The notes beneath the pieces were generated by a model. The model searched no databases and was not told where the DNA came from. It was given only the letters and a program-made list of their open reading frames with translations. A stretch of 64,000 nt of DNA, from positions 23,945-87,944 of the forward strand of contig JAEVYU010000050.1 in NCBI GenBank assembly GCA_023392595.1. The letters run 5' to 3'. The DNA comes from Bacillota bacterium (GTDB taxonomy: Bacteria > Bacillota > UBA4882 > UBA8346). Each line of letters starts with the position of its first letter. The first letter of the stretch is position 1. Below, in pieces: positions 42,985-52,734 of this stretch. Both the position numbers and the translations under genes were made by a program.

Positions 42985-44352
42985 TTGCAACAAATTTTGA
43001 TTAAAAATGGTTATATTATTTCCATGAACCCGTTACGGCAGGTATTTGACGGGGGAGATATCCTGATCGAAGGGGATAAAATCAGCGCCGTGGGGCAGGT
43101 GCCGGGGAACCTGGTGAGACCTGATGCGGAAATCATCGATGCTACCGGCAAGATCGTTTTGCCCGGTCTGGTGAACACCCATGTGCATCTCTCGCAACAA
43201 TTGGGCCGGGGTTTGGGCGACGATGTGAATCTTTTGACGTGGCTTCATGAACGGATTTGGCCTTATGAGAGCAGTATGGATTTAGAGGATTCCTATATCT
43301 CCTCCCTGTCGTGCTGCCTGGAATTAATTCACTCCGGCGTGACCGCTTTCGCCGAACCGGGCGGGCAAGAAGTTGACGGGATGGGCCGGGCAGTGGAGGA
43401 AATAGGACTTCGGGGGATTCTAGCCCGCTCAACAATGGATTGCGGGGAGGGATTACCCCTCAAATGGCGTGAGAGCACTGATTTTGCTTTGAAAAAGCAG
43501 GAAGAACATATCAAACGTTGGCATAGAGCAGGGGATGGCCGGATTAAGGTATGGTTCGGTTTACGGACCATTTTCAACAATTCCGATGAACTGATCAAGC
43601 GTACCAAGGACTTGGCGGATAAGTACGGTGTAGGCATCCACATGCACGTGGCCGAGATTGACGATGAGGTGCGTTTCGCCAAGGCGGAACGCGGCCATAC
43701 CACTGTCGAACACCTGGCCCACTTGGGAGTTTTGGACGGAAATTTTTTGGCTGTTCATACGGTATGGCTTACGGAAAAAGAGATTGATCTTTTTTTGCTC
43801 CACGATGTAAAAGTATCTCACAACCCCGCCGCGGCCATGAGAGTCTTGGGTTTTGCCCGGGTCCCGGAAATGATCGCCAAGGGGATTACGGTTTCCATCG
43901 GCACCGACGGCGCGCCTTCCAACAACCGGATGGATATCATGGATGAAATGTATCTGGCTACTCTTTTACACAAAGGAAGAAATTTAAATCCCAAGATTCT
44001 GCCGGCGGAGAAAGTCTTGGAAATGGCCACCATCGACGGAGCCCGTTGCCTGCTTTGGGAAAACGAAATCGGCTCCCTGGAAGAAGGAAAGAAAGCCGAC
44101 CTGATCTTAGTGAATCCCCGGAGCGCCGGCAGCTTGCCGGTGCATGATCCGGTTGCCAATATGGTTTACGCGATGCATTCCAGCAATGTGGAGTCCTCGA
44201 TGTGCGATGGCCATTGGTTGATGCGCGATCATAAAATCCTGACCGTCGATGAAGAGGAGATACTGGAAAAAGCCCAACTCCGGGCGGCGGCATTGGTGAA
44301 AAAGGCCGGAATTGTTCTCCCGGACCGTTTCCCTATCGTGAAAGTGCGATAA
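42985..44352 (+). CDS. Amidohydrolase, SAH/MTA or guanine deaminase-like
   Basis: 455 residues from TTG 42985, preceded by GGGAGGGG; an in-frame ATG at 42967 lies upstream of that site. VNTHVHLSQQLGRGLGDDVN holds the first metal-binding HxH, GIHMHVAE the next His, VHTVWLTEKE another, and GTDGAPSNNRMDI the metal Asp. This is the ATZ/TRZ/MtaD group, whose members deaminate S-adenosylhomocysteine, methylthioadenosine, guanine or triazines. Next to adenine deaminase a purine-type substrate is likely. It is about 70 bp downstream and probably co-transcribed. Confidence 0.85.
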   Translation: MQQILIKNGYIISMNPLRQVFDGGDILIEGDKISAVGQVPGNLVRPDAEIIDATGKIVLPGLVNTHVHLSQQLGRGLGDDVNLLTWLHERIWPYESSMDLEDSYISSLSCCLELIHSGVTAFAEPGGQEVDGMGRAVEEIGLRGILARSTMDCGEGLPLKWRESTDFALKKQEEHIKRWHRAGDGRIKVWFGLRTIFNNSDELIKRTKDLADKYGVGIHMHVAEIDDEVRFAKAERGHTTVEHLAHLGVLDGNFLAVHTVWLTEKEIDLFLLHDVKVSHNPAAAMRVLGFARVPEMIAKGITVSIGTDGAPSNNRMDIMDEMYLATLLHKGRNLNPKILPAEKVLEMATIDGARCLLWENEIGSLEEGKKADLILVNPRSAGSLPVHDPVANMVYAMHSSNVESSMCDGHWLMRDHKILTVDEEEILEKAQLRAAALVKKAGIVLPDRFPIVKVR

Positions 44353-44385
44353 GGAAGTGGGATTGGAGTGAATCGCCAATATAGA

Positions 44386-44422
44386 AAAGAGCAGCCGGGA
44401 ATAGCCGCTGCTCTTTGTTTTT
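44386..44422 (+). terminator. Strong intrinsic terminator between convergent operons
   Basis: AAAGAGCAGC (44386-44395) and GCTGCTCTTT (44407-44416), a perfect 10-bp stem, followed by GTTTTTATTATTTT. Confidence 0.88.
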
Positions 44423-44428
44423 ATTATT

Positions 44429-45292
44429 TTAAGTACTTTCTACAATCCGGCGGTACATCTCCGGCCGGCGGTCTTTAAAAACCCCCCAGAAATCGCGGTA
44501 GGCGGCGATTTCTTCCAGCTCGAAGGAGGCGTAAATGATTTGCTCGCTGCTGCGATCGGCCTGGGCTATTTTTTGCCCCTTTTCATTGGTAATAAAAGAT
44601 GAACCATAGAAGGTCAGCTCCGAACCGGGGGCTTTTTCGGTTCCTGTCCGGTTGGCGGCGATAACCGGCATCACGTTGGCTCCCGAGTGGCCTTGCATGC
44701 AGATTTGCCAGTGATCCTTGGAGTCGATCCCTTCCCGGCCCGGTTCGGAACCGATGGCGGTGGGATAAAGCAAAAGCTCCGCCCCTTGAAGCGCCATGCA
44801 ACGGGCGGATTCGGGGAACCATTGGTCCCAGCAGATTCCCACGCCCAGTTTGCCATAACGGGTATCCCAAACCTTAAAACCGCTATCTCCCGGCCCAAAG
44901 TAGAATTTTTCTTCATAACCCGGCCCGTCGGGAATATGGGTTTTGCGGTAGGTCCCTAAAATCTGCCCATCGGCATCAATGATGGCAATGGAATTATAAT
45001 AACGGCCGTCTTGGTGTTCAAAAAAGCTAACCGGTAAGACTACCTGAAGTTCCCCGGCCATTTGTTGGAAATGGGAAACAGCCTGGTTTTGCTCCAGTCC
45101 AGCAGCATACCGAAAATGGTCTTTGTTTTTTTCCTGGCAAAAATAAAGCGTTTCAAAAAGTTCCGGCAGCAAAACGATTTGGGCGCCTTCTCGGGCGGCT
45201 TCCCGCACCTTTTGGTCAGCCTTTTGGATGTTTTCAGCAGGTTTGTCAGAACAACGGATTTGAACCGCTGCAACTTTCACCGGACGGGACAT
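44429..45292 (-). CDS. aguB: N-carbamoylputrescine amidase
   Basis: 287 residues. This is a nitrilase-superfamily enzyme with the Glu-Lys-Cys triad in LLPELFETLYF, TYRKTHIPDGPGYEEKFYF and GVGICWDQWFPE. The long YEEKFYFGPGDSGF segment is characteristic of AguB. It hydrolyses N-carbamoylputrescine to putrescine, ammonia and carbon dioxide. It overlaps the agmatine deiminase gene by 16 bp, giving both steps of the agmatine-to-putrescine pathway in one transcript. Confidence 0.92.
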   Translation of the reverse strand: MSRPVKVAAVQIRCSDKPAENIQKADQKVREAAREGAQIVLLPELFETLYFCQEKNKDHFRYAAGLEQNQAVSHFQQMAGELQVVLPVSFFEHQDGRYYNSIAIIDADGQILGTYRKTHIPDGPGYEEKFYFGPGDSGFKVWDTRYGKLGVGICWDQWFPESARCMALQGAELLLYPTAIGSEPGREGIDSKDHWQICMQGHSGANVMPVIAANRTGTEKAPGSELTFYGSSFITNEKGQKIAQADRSSEQIIYASFELEEIAAYRDFWGVFKDRRPEMYRRIVEST

Positions 45293-46323
45293 GGTATTCC
45301 TCCTTGATTACTTACTGGCATCTGTTGGGTCAGGCAGTGGACATTACCGCCGCCCCGGGCGATGAGGGAGCCGTTGATGGTGGCGATCCGCCGCTTTGGG
45401 AATAACCGCTCCAAAATTTCCTTGGCTTTCCTGTCGGTGTCCAGGGCTTTCCCGCCGAACTCCGGCAAAATAATGCCGCCGTTGACAAAATAAAAATTCA
45501 GGTAACTTAAGGTCAAACGGTTATCTTCATAATAGTCGGCCGGCGGTTGCTGGATTTGAATGATTTCCAACCGCCGTCCCCGGGCATCGCCGGCCTTTTT
45601 TAAGATGTTCAGGTTTTCCCTGGAAATCTCATAATTGGGATCGGCAGGATCGTTGCAGACCTGCGTGATGATTACTCCCGGACGGGCAAAGCAAGCCGCA
45701 TTGTCGACATGGCCGTCCGTGTCGTCCCCGGTCCAACCCTTCTTGAGCCAGATAATGTGAGAAACGTTTAAAGATTTTTTCAGGAAATTCTCAAGTTCAG
45801 TCTGGCTTAGATTGGGATTGCGATTGGTATTTAACAGGCATTCCTCGGTGGTGAGCAATGTGCCTTCCCCATCCACGTGAAAGGAACCGCCTTCCATTAC
45901 AATGGGAATATCAAAACAAGGGACTCCCAAATGATGAAGGAGTCTGGGGGCAACCTGATTGTCATCGCCGGCCTCAAATTTGCCGCCCCATCCGGTGAAA
46001 ATCCAATTAATCCCGGCAATTTCACCCTGGGAATTGGTTAGGAAGGTTGGTCCGTTATCCCGCATCCAGGAATCGTTATGTTCCAAGGGCAGGATATCAA
46101 TGCCCGCGCCACAATACCCGGCCGCTTCACCGGCTAGTTCCGGCCGGGCAATCAGCGTTACCGGTTCGAACTTGGCTATTTTTTGAACAATATCGGCAAA
46201 TACCGGCAAGATTTCTTCAAACGGTTCGGGCCAGATGGCTTCTTTCACCGGCCATTCCATGAAAGTGCGCGAGTGCTTTTCCCACTCCGGGGGCATTTTG
46301 AAACCCATTTCTGCAGGAAACAT
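45277..46323 (-). CDS. aguA: Agmatine deiminase
   Basis: 348 residues from ATG 46323, with AAGGAG just upstream; the longer in-frame extension to 46383 lacks a ribosome binding site. MPPEWEKHSRTFMEWP, NDSWMRDNGPTF, MEGGSFHVDGEGTLL and the nucleophilic Cys in GGGNVHCLTQQMP match the PAD_porph/AguA family. The enzyme converts agmatine to N-carbamoylputrescine and ammonia. It is upstream of and overlaps aguB. The pathway supplies putrescine without ornithine decarboxylase and releases nitrogen. Confidence 0.94.
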   Translation of the reverse strand: MFPAEMGFKMPPEWEKHSRTFMEWPVKEAIWPEPFEEILPVFADIVQKIAKFEPVTLIARPELAGEAAGYCGAGIDILPLEHNDSWMRDNGPTFLTNSQGEIAGINWIFTGWGGKFEAGDDNQVAPRLLHHLGVPCFDIPIVMEGGSFHVDGEGTLLTTEECLLNTNRNPNLSQTELENFLKKSLNVSHIIWLKKGWTGDDTDGHVDNAACFARPGVIITQVCNDPADPNYEISRENLNILKKAGDARGRRLEIIQIQQPPADYYEDNRLTLSYLNFYFVNGGIILPEFGGKALDTDRKAKEILERLFPKRRIATINGSLIARGGGNVHCLTQQMPVSNQGGIPCPVR

Positions 46324-46714
46324 CGGTTTCTCCTTATGGTTAGAATCAAGTTTTACGTAAAGTTTCTGTTTTATTTTAAACATAAAAGGTAACGGTTACA
46401 AGAGAGATTTAAAATTTTATGGAAATTCGTTATCTAAAGTTCACAGGAAAATTACTCAATGTTTATTTCCGATATCGAGAACAGTATTAATATAAGAAGT
46501 AAGAGAAGTCAATTTAAATTTGGAAAAGGAATTTCTTAAAAGGGGTAACTTAACGGAAATCCAACATTTAAGTTTGTGACTATGGAAATAACTTAGGAAA
46601 AGTTGTTTGTTAGTTGCCTTTCTCACGGTAGCGATTTACATCTGAAGATTAAGGAGGGCTTTGTGGACAACATGACAGGTAAAGACCATAATTCATAAAT
46701 GGAGATGACTGGAT
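46324..46714. other. Non-coding divergent region
   Basis: This AT-rich stretch should contain the promoters for aguAB (minus) and the chemoreceptor gene (plus). I see no gene, strong palindrome or clear consensus promoter. Confidence 0.4.
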
Positions 46715-48352
46715 ATGATGGGTAAACTCAAGCTTCAAACCCGACTGTTGATAGGATCTTGCAGTATGCTCGCAATCATTGTTTTACTATTCGCATTAAC
46801 CTTAGTCAGTTTGAACCGGATCGACAGTAAAATGAAAGATATCGTAGAGCATAATGTTTATAAGTTAGAACTCTACAATGATATGGAAAAATTAATCCTC
46901 GAAATAACCAACTCCATTAAAACGCTGGCTTTATTGGAAGACCCCGTTTTAAGACAGCAGGAGATCTCCAACATTCAAAATTACCGCCGGGAATACGATG
47001 GATTGTTTCAGGATATTCAAAAAGTCGCTGCCACAAGCCAGGGTGAAACGCTCCGCAGTCAAATTGAAGAAGCGGAAAACGTTGCCAGACCATTCAATGA
47101 CAAAATTATTGAATCGGCAATGGGGGGCCAAAAGACGGCTGCCGCTGATTTGATTGGTTCGCAAGCGGGTCCGGCATGCCGGAAATGGATTGATGCCATT
47201 GAACAAGCTGTCGATTTACAGAAGGAAAGCAATGAAAAAGATGTAGCGGATGCCAAACGAACCAATGAATGGTTAATCTTTTTGATGATCCTCTTGGGCG
47301 GGATAGCCGTAGCCTTTGGAATCGGAATCACTTTTTTAATGAAGAACCTGATCGTCAAACCGGTTGTCGATATTGTAAACCGTTTGGATGAAGGCGCGGT
47401 GGAGGTTGGGGCGGCCTCCAGCCAGTTATCGGCATCAGCCGGGCAGTTGGCTCAGGGAAGCGCCGAGCAAGCGTCGGCCATTGAAGAAACTTCTTCAACC
47501 TTACAAGAAACGGCATCCATGTTGGAACAGACCTCATCCAATACGGTAGAGGCCTATGAACTCGCCCGTAAGGCCAAAGATTCGGCCAATCAGGGCAATG
47601 TTGCTATGGAAAAAATGATGGTTTCCATGGAGAAAATCAATGAATCCAGCGGGGATATTGTTAAAATTATCAAAGTAATCGATGAAATTGCGTTTCAAAC
47701 CAATATCCTGGCTCTCAATGCCGCGATTGAGGCGGCCCGGGCCGGAGAAGCCGGGATGGGATTTGCAGTGGTGGCCGAAGAAGTAAGAAACCTGGCCGGA
47801 AGAAGCGCTAAAGCCGCCAAAGATACCACCATGATGATCGAATCCAATATTGCGTTGACCAACACCGGAGTCGAGGATGCCCGGAAAGTTCACGAAACTT
47901 TATCGGATATAGCCGCTCACGCCAATAAGGTCAATGAATTAATGAATGATATTTCCAAAGCCAGTCAAGAACAAGCGCAAGGAGTCGAACAGGTCACCAA
48001 GGCCATCGCTCAAATGGAGAGTGTAACACAGCAAAATGCGGCCAATGCCGAAGAAAGCTCATCCGCATCCGAGGAACTCAGCGCCCAGGCCGAGAGTATG
48101 AAGGAAATTGTCCGGGAACTTTCAAAGCTGGTCTATGGGGCTGAAAGTCTTGTTAAAATTCAACCCAATCGTTATTTTGAGACAGAACACCCGTCGGAAG
48201 TTAAAGATGCGCTGAAACCTGCGGGGGTGAGCGGGAAGACCATCAACCCGGCTCTCAATCCAAGAGTTCCCCTGATAACAAACAAAAATAAAACCAAAGT
48301 CATTTCCCCGGAAGAAGTTATCCCGCTGGAAGATGATCATCAGCAATTTTAA
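46715..48352 (+). CDS. Methyl-accepting chemotaxis protein with 4HB sensor
   Basis: 545 residues. A first transmembrane segment (residues ~12-30) is followed by an all-helical ~150-residue periplasmic/extracellular four-helix-bundle domain, a second segment (~190-212) and a short HAMP-like linker. The signalling domain then follows, with the hairpin tip IDEIAFQTNILALNAAIEAA and GFAVVAEEVRNLAGRSA. The last ~60 residues are a Pro/Lys-rich tail without a CheR-binding pentapeptide. It should pass ligand signals to CheA/CheW, encoded elsewhere. The neighbouring genes give no clue to the ligand. Confidence 0.92.
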   Translation: MMGKLKLQTRLLIGSCSMLAIIVLLFALTLVSLNRIDSKMKDIVEHNVYKLELYNDMEKLILEITNSIKTLALLEDPVLRQQEISNIQNYRREYDGLFQDIQKVAATSQGETLRSQIEEAENVARPFNDKIIESAMGGQKTAAADLIGSQAGPACRKWIDAIEQAVDLQKESNEKDVADAKRTNEWLIFLMILLGGIAVAFGIGITFLMKNLIVKPVVDIVNRLDEGAVEVGAASSQLSASAGQLAQGSAEQASAIEETSSTLQETASMLEQTSSNTVEAYELARKAKDSANQGNVAMEKMMVSMEKINESSGDIVKIIKVIDEIAFQTNILALNAAIEAARAGEAGMGFAVVAEEVRNLAGRSAKAAKDTTMMIESNIALTNTGVEDARKVHETLSDIAAHANKVNELMNDISKASQEQAQGVEQVTKAIAQMESVTQQNAANAEESSSASEELSAQAESMKEIVRELSKLVYGAESLVKIQPNRYFETEHPSEVKDALKPAGVSGKTINPALNPRVPLITNKNKTKVISPEEVIPLEDDHQQF

Positions 48353-48360
48353 TGATTCTA

Positions 48361-49644
48361 TCAATCATTGACCTTAAACGCCGGCCGAGGCCGGCGTTTA
48401 AGCCCTTTTACCAGAAAGCCGTAGCATAAGAGGGCGGCGGTTTCCGCCGCTGCAATCGTAATTCCCATCGGGAGCGCATTGTGACTGCCGGCAATACCGA
48501 CCAGCGGCGCCATGAAGCCGCCTAAAACAAAGGATAACAAGCCGAGCAAAGCCGAAGCGCTCCCGGCATTTTTGGCTTGATCCTCCATGGCCAAGGCGAA
48601 ACTGCTGGTGCCGACAACACCAACGCTGGAAACCGCAAAAAACAGAGGGACCAAGATGGCCAAAAGTCCGCCTCCGGCCAAAATCATTGCCAGCAAGGCC
48701 GCTCCCCCTCCGAAAGCCATGGCCAGTCCGAAAAGGAGAAGCTTGCGTTCGCTGATCCGCCCGGCCATCCTGCCGGTAAATTGGCCGGCGATAATGATGC
48801 CCAGGCCGTTGACAGCGAAGATTAAGCTGAATGTTTGGGGAGAAACCCCGAAGATATCTTGGATCACAAAGGGAGAACCGGAAATATATGCGAACATTCC
48901 GGCGGTAACGAAGCCCTGGCAAAGTGCGCAGCCCATGAATTTAGGATTACCCATTAAATCCCGGAAGGTGTTCCAGGTATGAGCCAGGTTGCCGCCGGCG
49001 CGGCGTTCTACGGGCAATGTTTCCTCAAGGCCCCAAAATACGGCCAGCATCATTAGCAAACCGATGCCGGTGAGAACGATAAATACTCCCCGCCATGACG
49101 TAAATTGTAATATTTGTCCTCCAACAACAGGAGCTAGAATTGGCGCAACGCCGTTAATGAGCATTAATAAGGAAAAAAAACGGGTCATCTGCGGACCCGA
49201 ATACAGGTCGCGGACTGCCGCCCGTGAAATCACAATTCCGGCGGCGCCCGCCAGTCCTTGAATCCCTCTCATGATAATGAAAATTCCGCCGGACGGCGCA
49301 AAAACGCAACATAGGGAAGAAACTGCATAAACGAATAACCCGGCCAGTAGCGGTTTACGCCGTCCCCATACATCGCTGACGGGTCCCACAAATATTTGGC
49401 CCAGGGCCATGCCCAATAAACAAGCGGTTAAGCTAAGCTGGGCCATTGAAGCGGTTGTGTGAAGCGCCCGGGCCACACCCGGCAGCGCCGGTAAATACAT
49501 GTCAATGGAAAACGGCCCGAATGCCGAGAGTACTCCTAAAATGCAAGCTATCCTCAAGACGGCAAGCCGTGATTCCTTTTGGTGAACGACTGGTTTGGGG
49601 TTGTTGCTGTTTGGGTTCATTGAAATGTCCATGGGTACCAGCAT
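48361..49644 (-). CDS. Bcr/CflA-type multidrug MFS transporter
   Basis: 427 residues with twelve hydrophobic segments. FGPFSIDMYLPALPGVA is the family signature in helix 1, and GPVSDVWGRRKPLL is MFS motif A. Members export drugs such as bicyclomycin and chloramphenicol, or dipeptides and sulfonamides, in exchange for protons. ATG 49644, 49632 and 49620 are all possible starts, none with a strong ribosome binding site. The last codons form a perfect palindrome with ACGCCGGCC (48370-48402). It is convergent with the chemoreceptor gene. Confidence 0.88.
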   Translation of the reverse strand: MLVPMDISMNPNSNNPKPVVHQKESRLAVLRIACILGVLSAFGPFSIDMYLPALPGVARALHTTASMAQLSLTACLLGMALGQIFVGPVSDVWGRRKPLLAGLFVYAVSSLCCVFAPSGGIFIIMRGIQGLAGAAGIVISRAAVRDLYSGPQMTRFFSLLMLINGVAPILAPVVGGQILQFTSWRGVFIVLTGIGLLMMLAVFWGLEETLPVERRAGGNLAHTWNTFRDLMGNPKFMGCALCQGFVTAGMFAYISGSPFVIQDIFGVSPQTFSLIFAVNGLGIIIAGQFTGRMAGRISERKLLLFGLAMAFGGGAALLAMILAGGGLLAILVPLFFAVSSVGVVGTSSFALAMEDQAKNAGSASALLGLLSFVLGGFMAPLVGIAGSHNALPMGITIAAAETAALLCYGFLVKGLKRRPRPAFKVND

Positions 49645-49771
49645 ATCACAGAATAAGCCGAAATTCCATTCCAGCCTTGTTAAAATAGAAGAGATTGAAA
49701 ATTACGGTTTGATGGATGGAAATGGATACCAAAATCAGGTATGATAGTTTAGGAAAGAGGAGGATGATTTC

Positions 49772-51496
49772 ATGGGCGTAAAAGAAGTTGGTTCTTTTAA
49801 AGAATATCCATACCATAGACCGGAACTGGAGCAGTTCAAAACCGAATTTCAAAAGTTCCTGGCCCAATTTGAGCAGGCCGAGTCCCTTAAAGGGCAAAAC
49901 CAGGCTATTTCCGCCATCAACCGGCTGCGAAACGAGTTTGAAACCATGGCCACCCTGGTCCATATCCGGCACTCCATGGATACCACCGATGAGTACTATG
50001 AGCGGGAAAACGACTATTTTGACGAGGCGGGTCCCATTTATGAAGGGTTTATTGATCAATACTACCGGGTGTTGGTGGCCTCCCGGCGCCGCCCGGCCTT
50101 GGAAGAAAAATGGGGTTCCCAGCTTTTCCGGATTGCCGAATTGAAGCTGAAAACGTTCTCCCCGGAGATTGTGGAGGACCTTCAACAAGAGAACAAATTA
50201 TCCAGCCAATACACTAAGTTAAGGGCGTCGGCCAAGATCCTGTTCGAAGGGGAGGCTAGAAATCTTTCGCAAATGTCCCCGTTTCTCCAATCCCCGGACC
50301 GGGAGAAGCGGAAACTAGCCCAAGAGGCCTTCTGCGGCTTTTTCCTGGAACACGAAGCCGAATTTGATCAGATTTATGACGGTTTGGTAAAGCTGCGGGA
50401 CAAAATCGCCCGGAAGTTGGGATTCAAAAATTTTATCGAACTGGGGTATGCCCGTCTGAGCCGGTCGGACTACGACGCCTCGATGGTGGCCGGTTACCGT
50501 CGGCAGGTTCTGGAAGATCTGGTGCCGTTAGCCACCAAGCTCCGGCAGAGACAGGCCAAACGGTTACATTTGGATGCGCTGAAATATTACGATGAACCTT
50601 TGGAGTTTTTGACCGGAAACGCCCTTCCCAAGGGAGATCCGGACCAACTGGTGGCCAATGCCAAGCGGATGTACAGCGAGCTTTCTCCGGAAAGCGGAGA
50701 CTTTTTCTCGTTTATGGTGGAACATGAGCTGCTGGATCTCATTACCCGGCAGGGCAAGGCCGGGGGCGGTTATTGCACTTATATCCCGGACTACCGGTCG
50801 CCTTTCATCTTTTCCAACTTCAACGGGACGTCGGATGATGTGGATGTGCTCACCCACGAGGCGGGCCACGCCTTTCAGGTGTATTTAAGCCGGGATTACC
50901 AGCTCCCCGAATATATCTGGCCAACGCTGGAAGCCTGCGAAATCCATTCCATGAGTATGGAGTTTTTGGCCTGGCCGTGGATGAGGCTTTTCTTCGGCGC
51001 GGATGAAACCAAATATAAATTCGCCCATTTAAGCGGAGCTTTACTGTTCATTCCATACGGGGTAACGGTGGATCAGTTTCAACATTGGGTTTATGAAAAC
51101 CCGGAGGCCAGCCCGGAACAGAGGAAAAGGGTTTGGCGGTCTATCGAGGAGAAATACCTGCCGCACCGGGATTATGCGGACAACGATTTTTTAAATCGCG
51201 GCGGCTTTTGGTTCCGCCAAGGCCACATTTTCAACAATCCCTTTTATTATATTGATTATACTTTGGCCCAGGTTTGCGCCTTTCAATTTTGGATCCGGCG
51301 TGAGCGCGCGTCCCGGGAATATTCAGCGGCGGCGTGGGAAGATTATTTACGGCTTTGTAAATCCGGCGGCAGCAAGGCATTCTTGGAATTAGTAAAGCTG
51401 GCCGGTTTACAAAATCCTTTTGAGCCAGGGTGTATCCGTTCGGTAACCGGACCCATCGCCAAGTGGCTGGAAGATGTGGCGGACTGGCAACTTTAA
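49772..51496 (+). CDS. M3-family oligoendopeptidase (PepF-like)
   Basis: 574 residues with GAGGAGG upstream. The zinc site HEAGH is in DVLTHEAGHAFQVYL near residue 365, and the third ligand Glu is in CEIHSMSMEFLAW. Without a signal peptide, it should cleave short peptides (about 6-18 residues) in the cytoplasm. It stands alone between divergently transcribed MFS and efflux genes. Length and motif spacing fit the shorter M3 subfamily (about 560-600 residues). Confidence 0.9.
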   Translation: MGVKEVGSFKEYPYHRPELEQFKTEFQKFLAQFEQAESLKGQNQAISAINRLRNEFETMATLVHIRHSMDTTDEYYERENDYFDEAGPIYEGFIDQYYRVLVASRRRPALEEKWGSQLFRIAELKLKTFSPEIVEDLQQENKLSSQYTKLRASAKILFEGEARNLSQMSPFLQSPDREKRKLAQEAFCGFFLEHEAEFDQIYDGLVKLRDKIARKLGFKNFIELGYARLSRSDYDASMVAGYRRQVLEDLVPLATKLRQRQAKRLHLDALKYYDEPLEFLTGNALPKGDPDQLVANAKRMYSELSPESGDFFSFMVEHELLDLITRQGKAGGGYCTYIPDYRSPFIFSNFNGTSDDVDVLTHEAGHAFQVYLSRDYQLPEYIWPTLEACEIHSMSMEFLAWPWMRLFFGADETKYKFAHLSGALLFIPYGVTVDQFQHWVYENPEASPEQRKRVWRSIEEKYLPHRDYADNDFLNRGGFWFRQGHIFNNPFYYIDYTLAQVCAFQFWIRRERASREYSAAAWEDYLRLCKSGGSKAFLELVKLAGLQNPFEPGCIRSVTGPIAKWLEDVADWQL

Positions 51497-51834
51497 ACAA
51501 CCTTTCCCCGGCTCATGGAAAACCAGGCGGGTGAAGCCGTGGGGTTGGAATCCCCCAAAAAGAGTGGGTTTTTTATTTCGACTGATCGATCAACATTCCC
51601 AAGTTTCGCTTGAGGCGGTTTACCCCCGTCCAAGCGGAACTTTTTCTTTGTCCAAATCCCCGAAAACTTCAGAACGTCTGGATATACAGAACCTTCATGT
51701 TATTTTTATAGCTCCGGGTTTAAAATTTTTTTATACTTCTTTATAAATTTTTTAAAAATGCTTTAAAACCCTTTTATGGATAATTTTTATAATCATCCCG
51801 TCAAGGTCATTCTGGAATCGAAAGGGTGTTATTC

Positions 51835-52734
51835 ATGAAAACGGATCGGATGAAGAAAATGTGGCTCCCAGGCTTGTTGGTGATCATCTTGGGGAGCGCC
51901 GGAGCATGGTACTGGTACACTCAGCTCCATGGTTATATATCCACTGATGATGCAATGGTTGACGGTTTTCAGTCCACTATCAGTTCGAAAGTGTTGGGAA
52001 GGGTCAGCCGGTTATTGGTCCGGGAAAGCCAGGGGGTGCAAGCCGGGCAATTGCTGGCGTTCCTGGATGATTCCGATATCCGGGCCCAGCAGGCCCAAGA
52101 TCAGGCAGCGTTCGCCAGTTCCGGGGAAAGCGTGAATTTGGCCCGGGTCAATCTGAATAAAGCCCAAACCGATTTCAACCGGGCATCCGCCCAATACAAT
52201 CAAAGCTTTATTTCCAGGCAGGAATATGACAATGCCCGGCACGCTTTGGATACCGCCAGGGCCAACTATGCCATTGCCTTGGCCGCGGTCAAAACTTCCC
52301 AGGCCAAGTTGGAAGTGGATCAAACTAATTTAAGGAATATTCAAATTCATACCCCCATTGCCGGCACGGTATCCAAACGTTGGGTCTTGGCCGGAGATGT
52401 GGTTCAACCCGGGCAATCCATTTTTACCATTTATGATTTAGGGCATGTCTGGGTGACGGCCAATTTTGAAGAGACAAAATTGGGAGCCATCCGGGTGGGC
52501 CAGCCGGTGGAGGTGACGGTGGATGCCTATCCGGGTTTCCGATTGAGGGGCAGAGTGAGGGAAATCGGCGTCAATACGGCCTCTCAATTTTCGTTAATCC
52601 CGGCCAATAACGCTTCGGGTAATTTCACCAAAGTCACCCAGCGGATACCGGTGAAGATCGGCGTTGAAAATGTCGTGCCCGCCAAGGCGTTACTGCCAGG
52701 GATGTCGGTGGAAGTCAAAGTGAAGGTGAAATAA
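51835..52734 (+). CDS. EmrA/HlyD-type membrane fusion protein
   Basis: 299 residues from ATG 51835. One N-terminal membrane helix (LPGLLVIILGSAGAWYWYT) is followed by a biotinyl-lipoyl-like half (YISTDDAMVDGFQSTISSKV), a helical hairpin and a beta-barrel (VWVTANFEETKLGAI). It links the inner-membrane pump to an outer-membrane channel. The stop is immediately followed by the EmrB-like gene and then a TolC gene, the full tripartite set. Confidence 0.92.
   Translation: MKTDRMKKMWLPGLLVIILGSAGAWYWYTQLHGYISTDDAMVDGFQSTISSKVLGRVSRLLVRESQGVQAGQLLAFLDDSDIRAQQAQDQAAFASSGESVNLARVNLNKAQTDFNRASAQYNQSFISRQEYDNARHALDTARANYAIALAAVKTSQAKLEVDQTNLRNIQIHTPIAGTVSKRWVLAGDVVQPGQSIFTIYDLGHVWVTANFEETKLGAIRVGQPVEVTVDAYPGFRLRGRVREIGVNTASQFSLIPANNASGNFTKVTQRIPVKIGVENVVPAKALLPGMSVEVKVKVK

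Noticed and set aside
48370..48402. Intrinsic terminator at the end of the Bcr/CflA gene
   Set aside because: The perfect GC palindrome lies inside the coding sequence and has no T-run on either strand.
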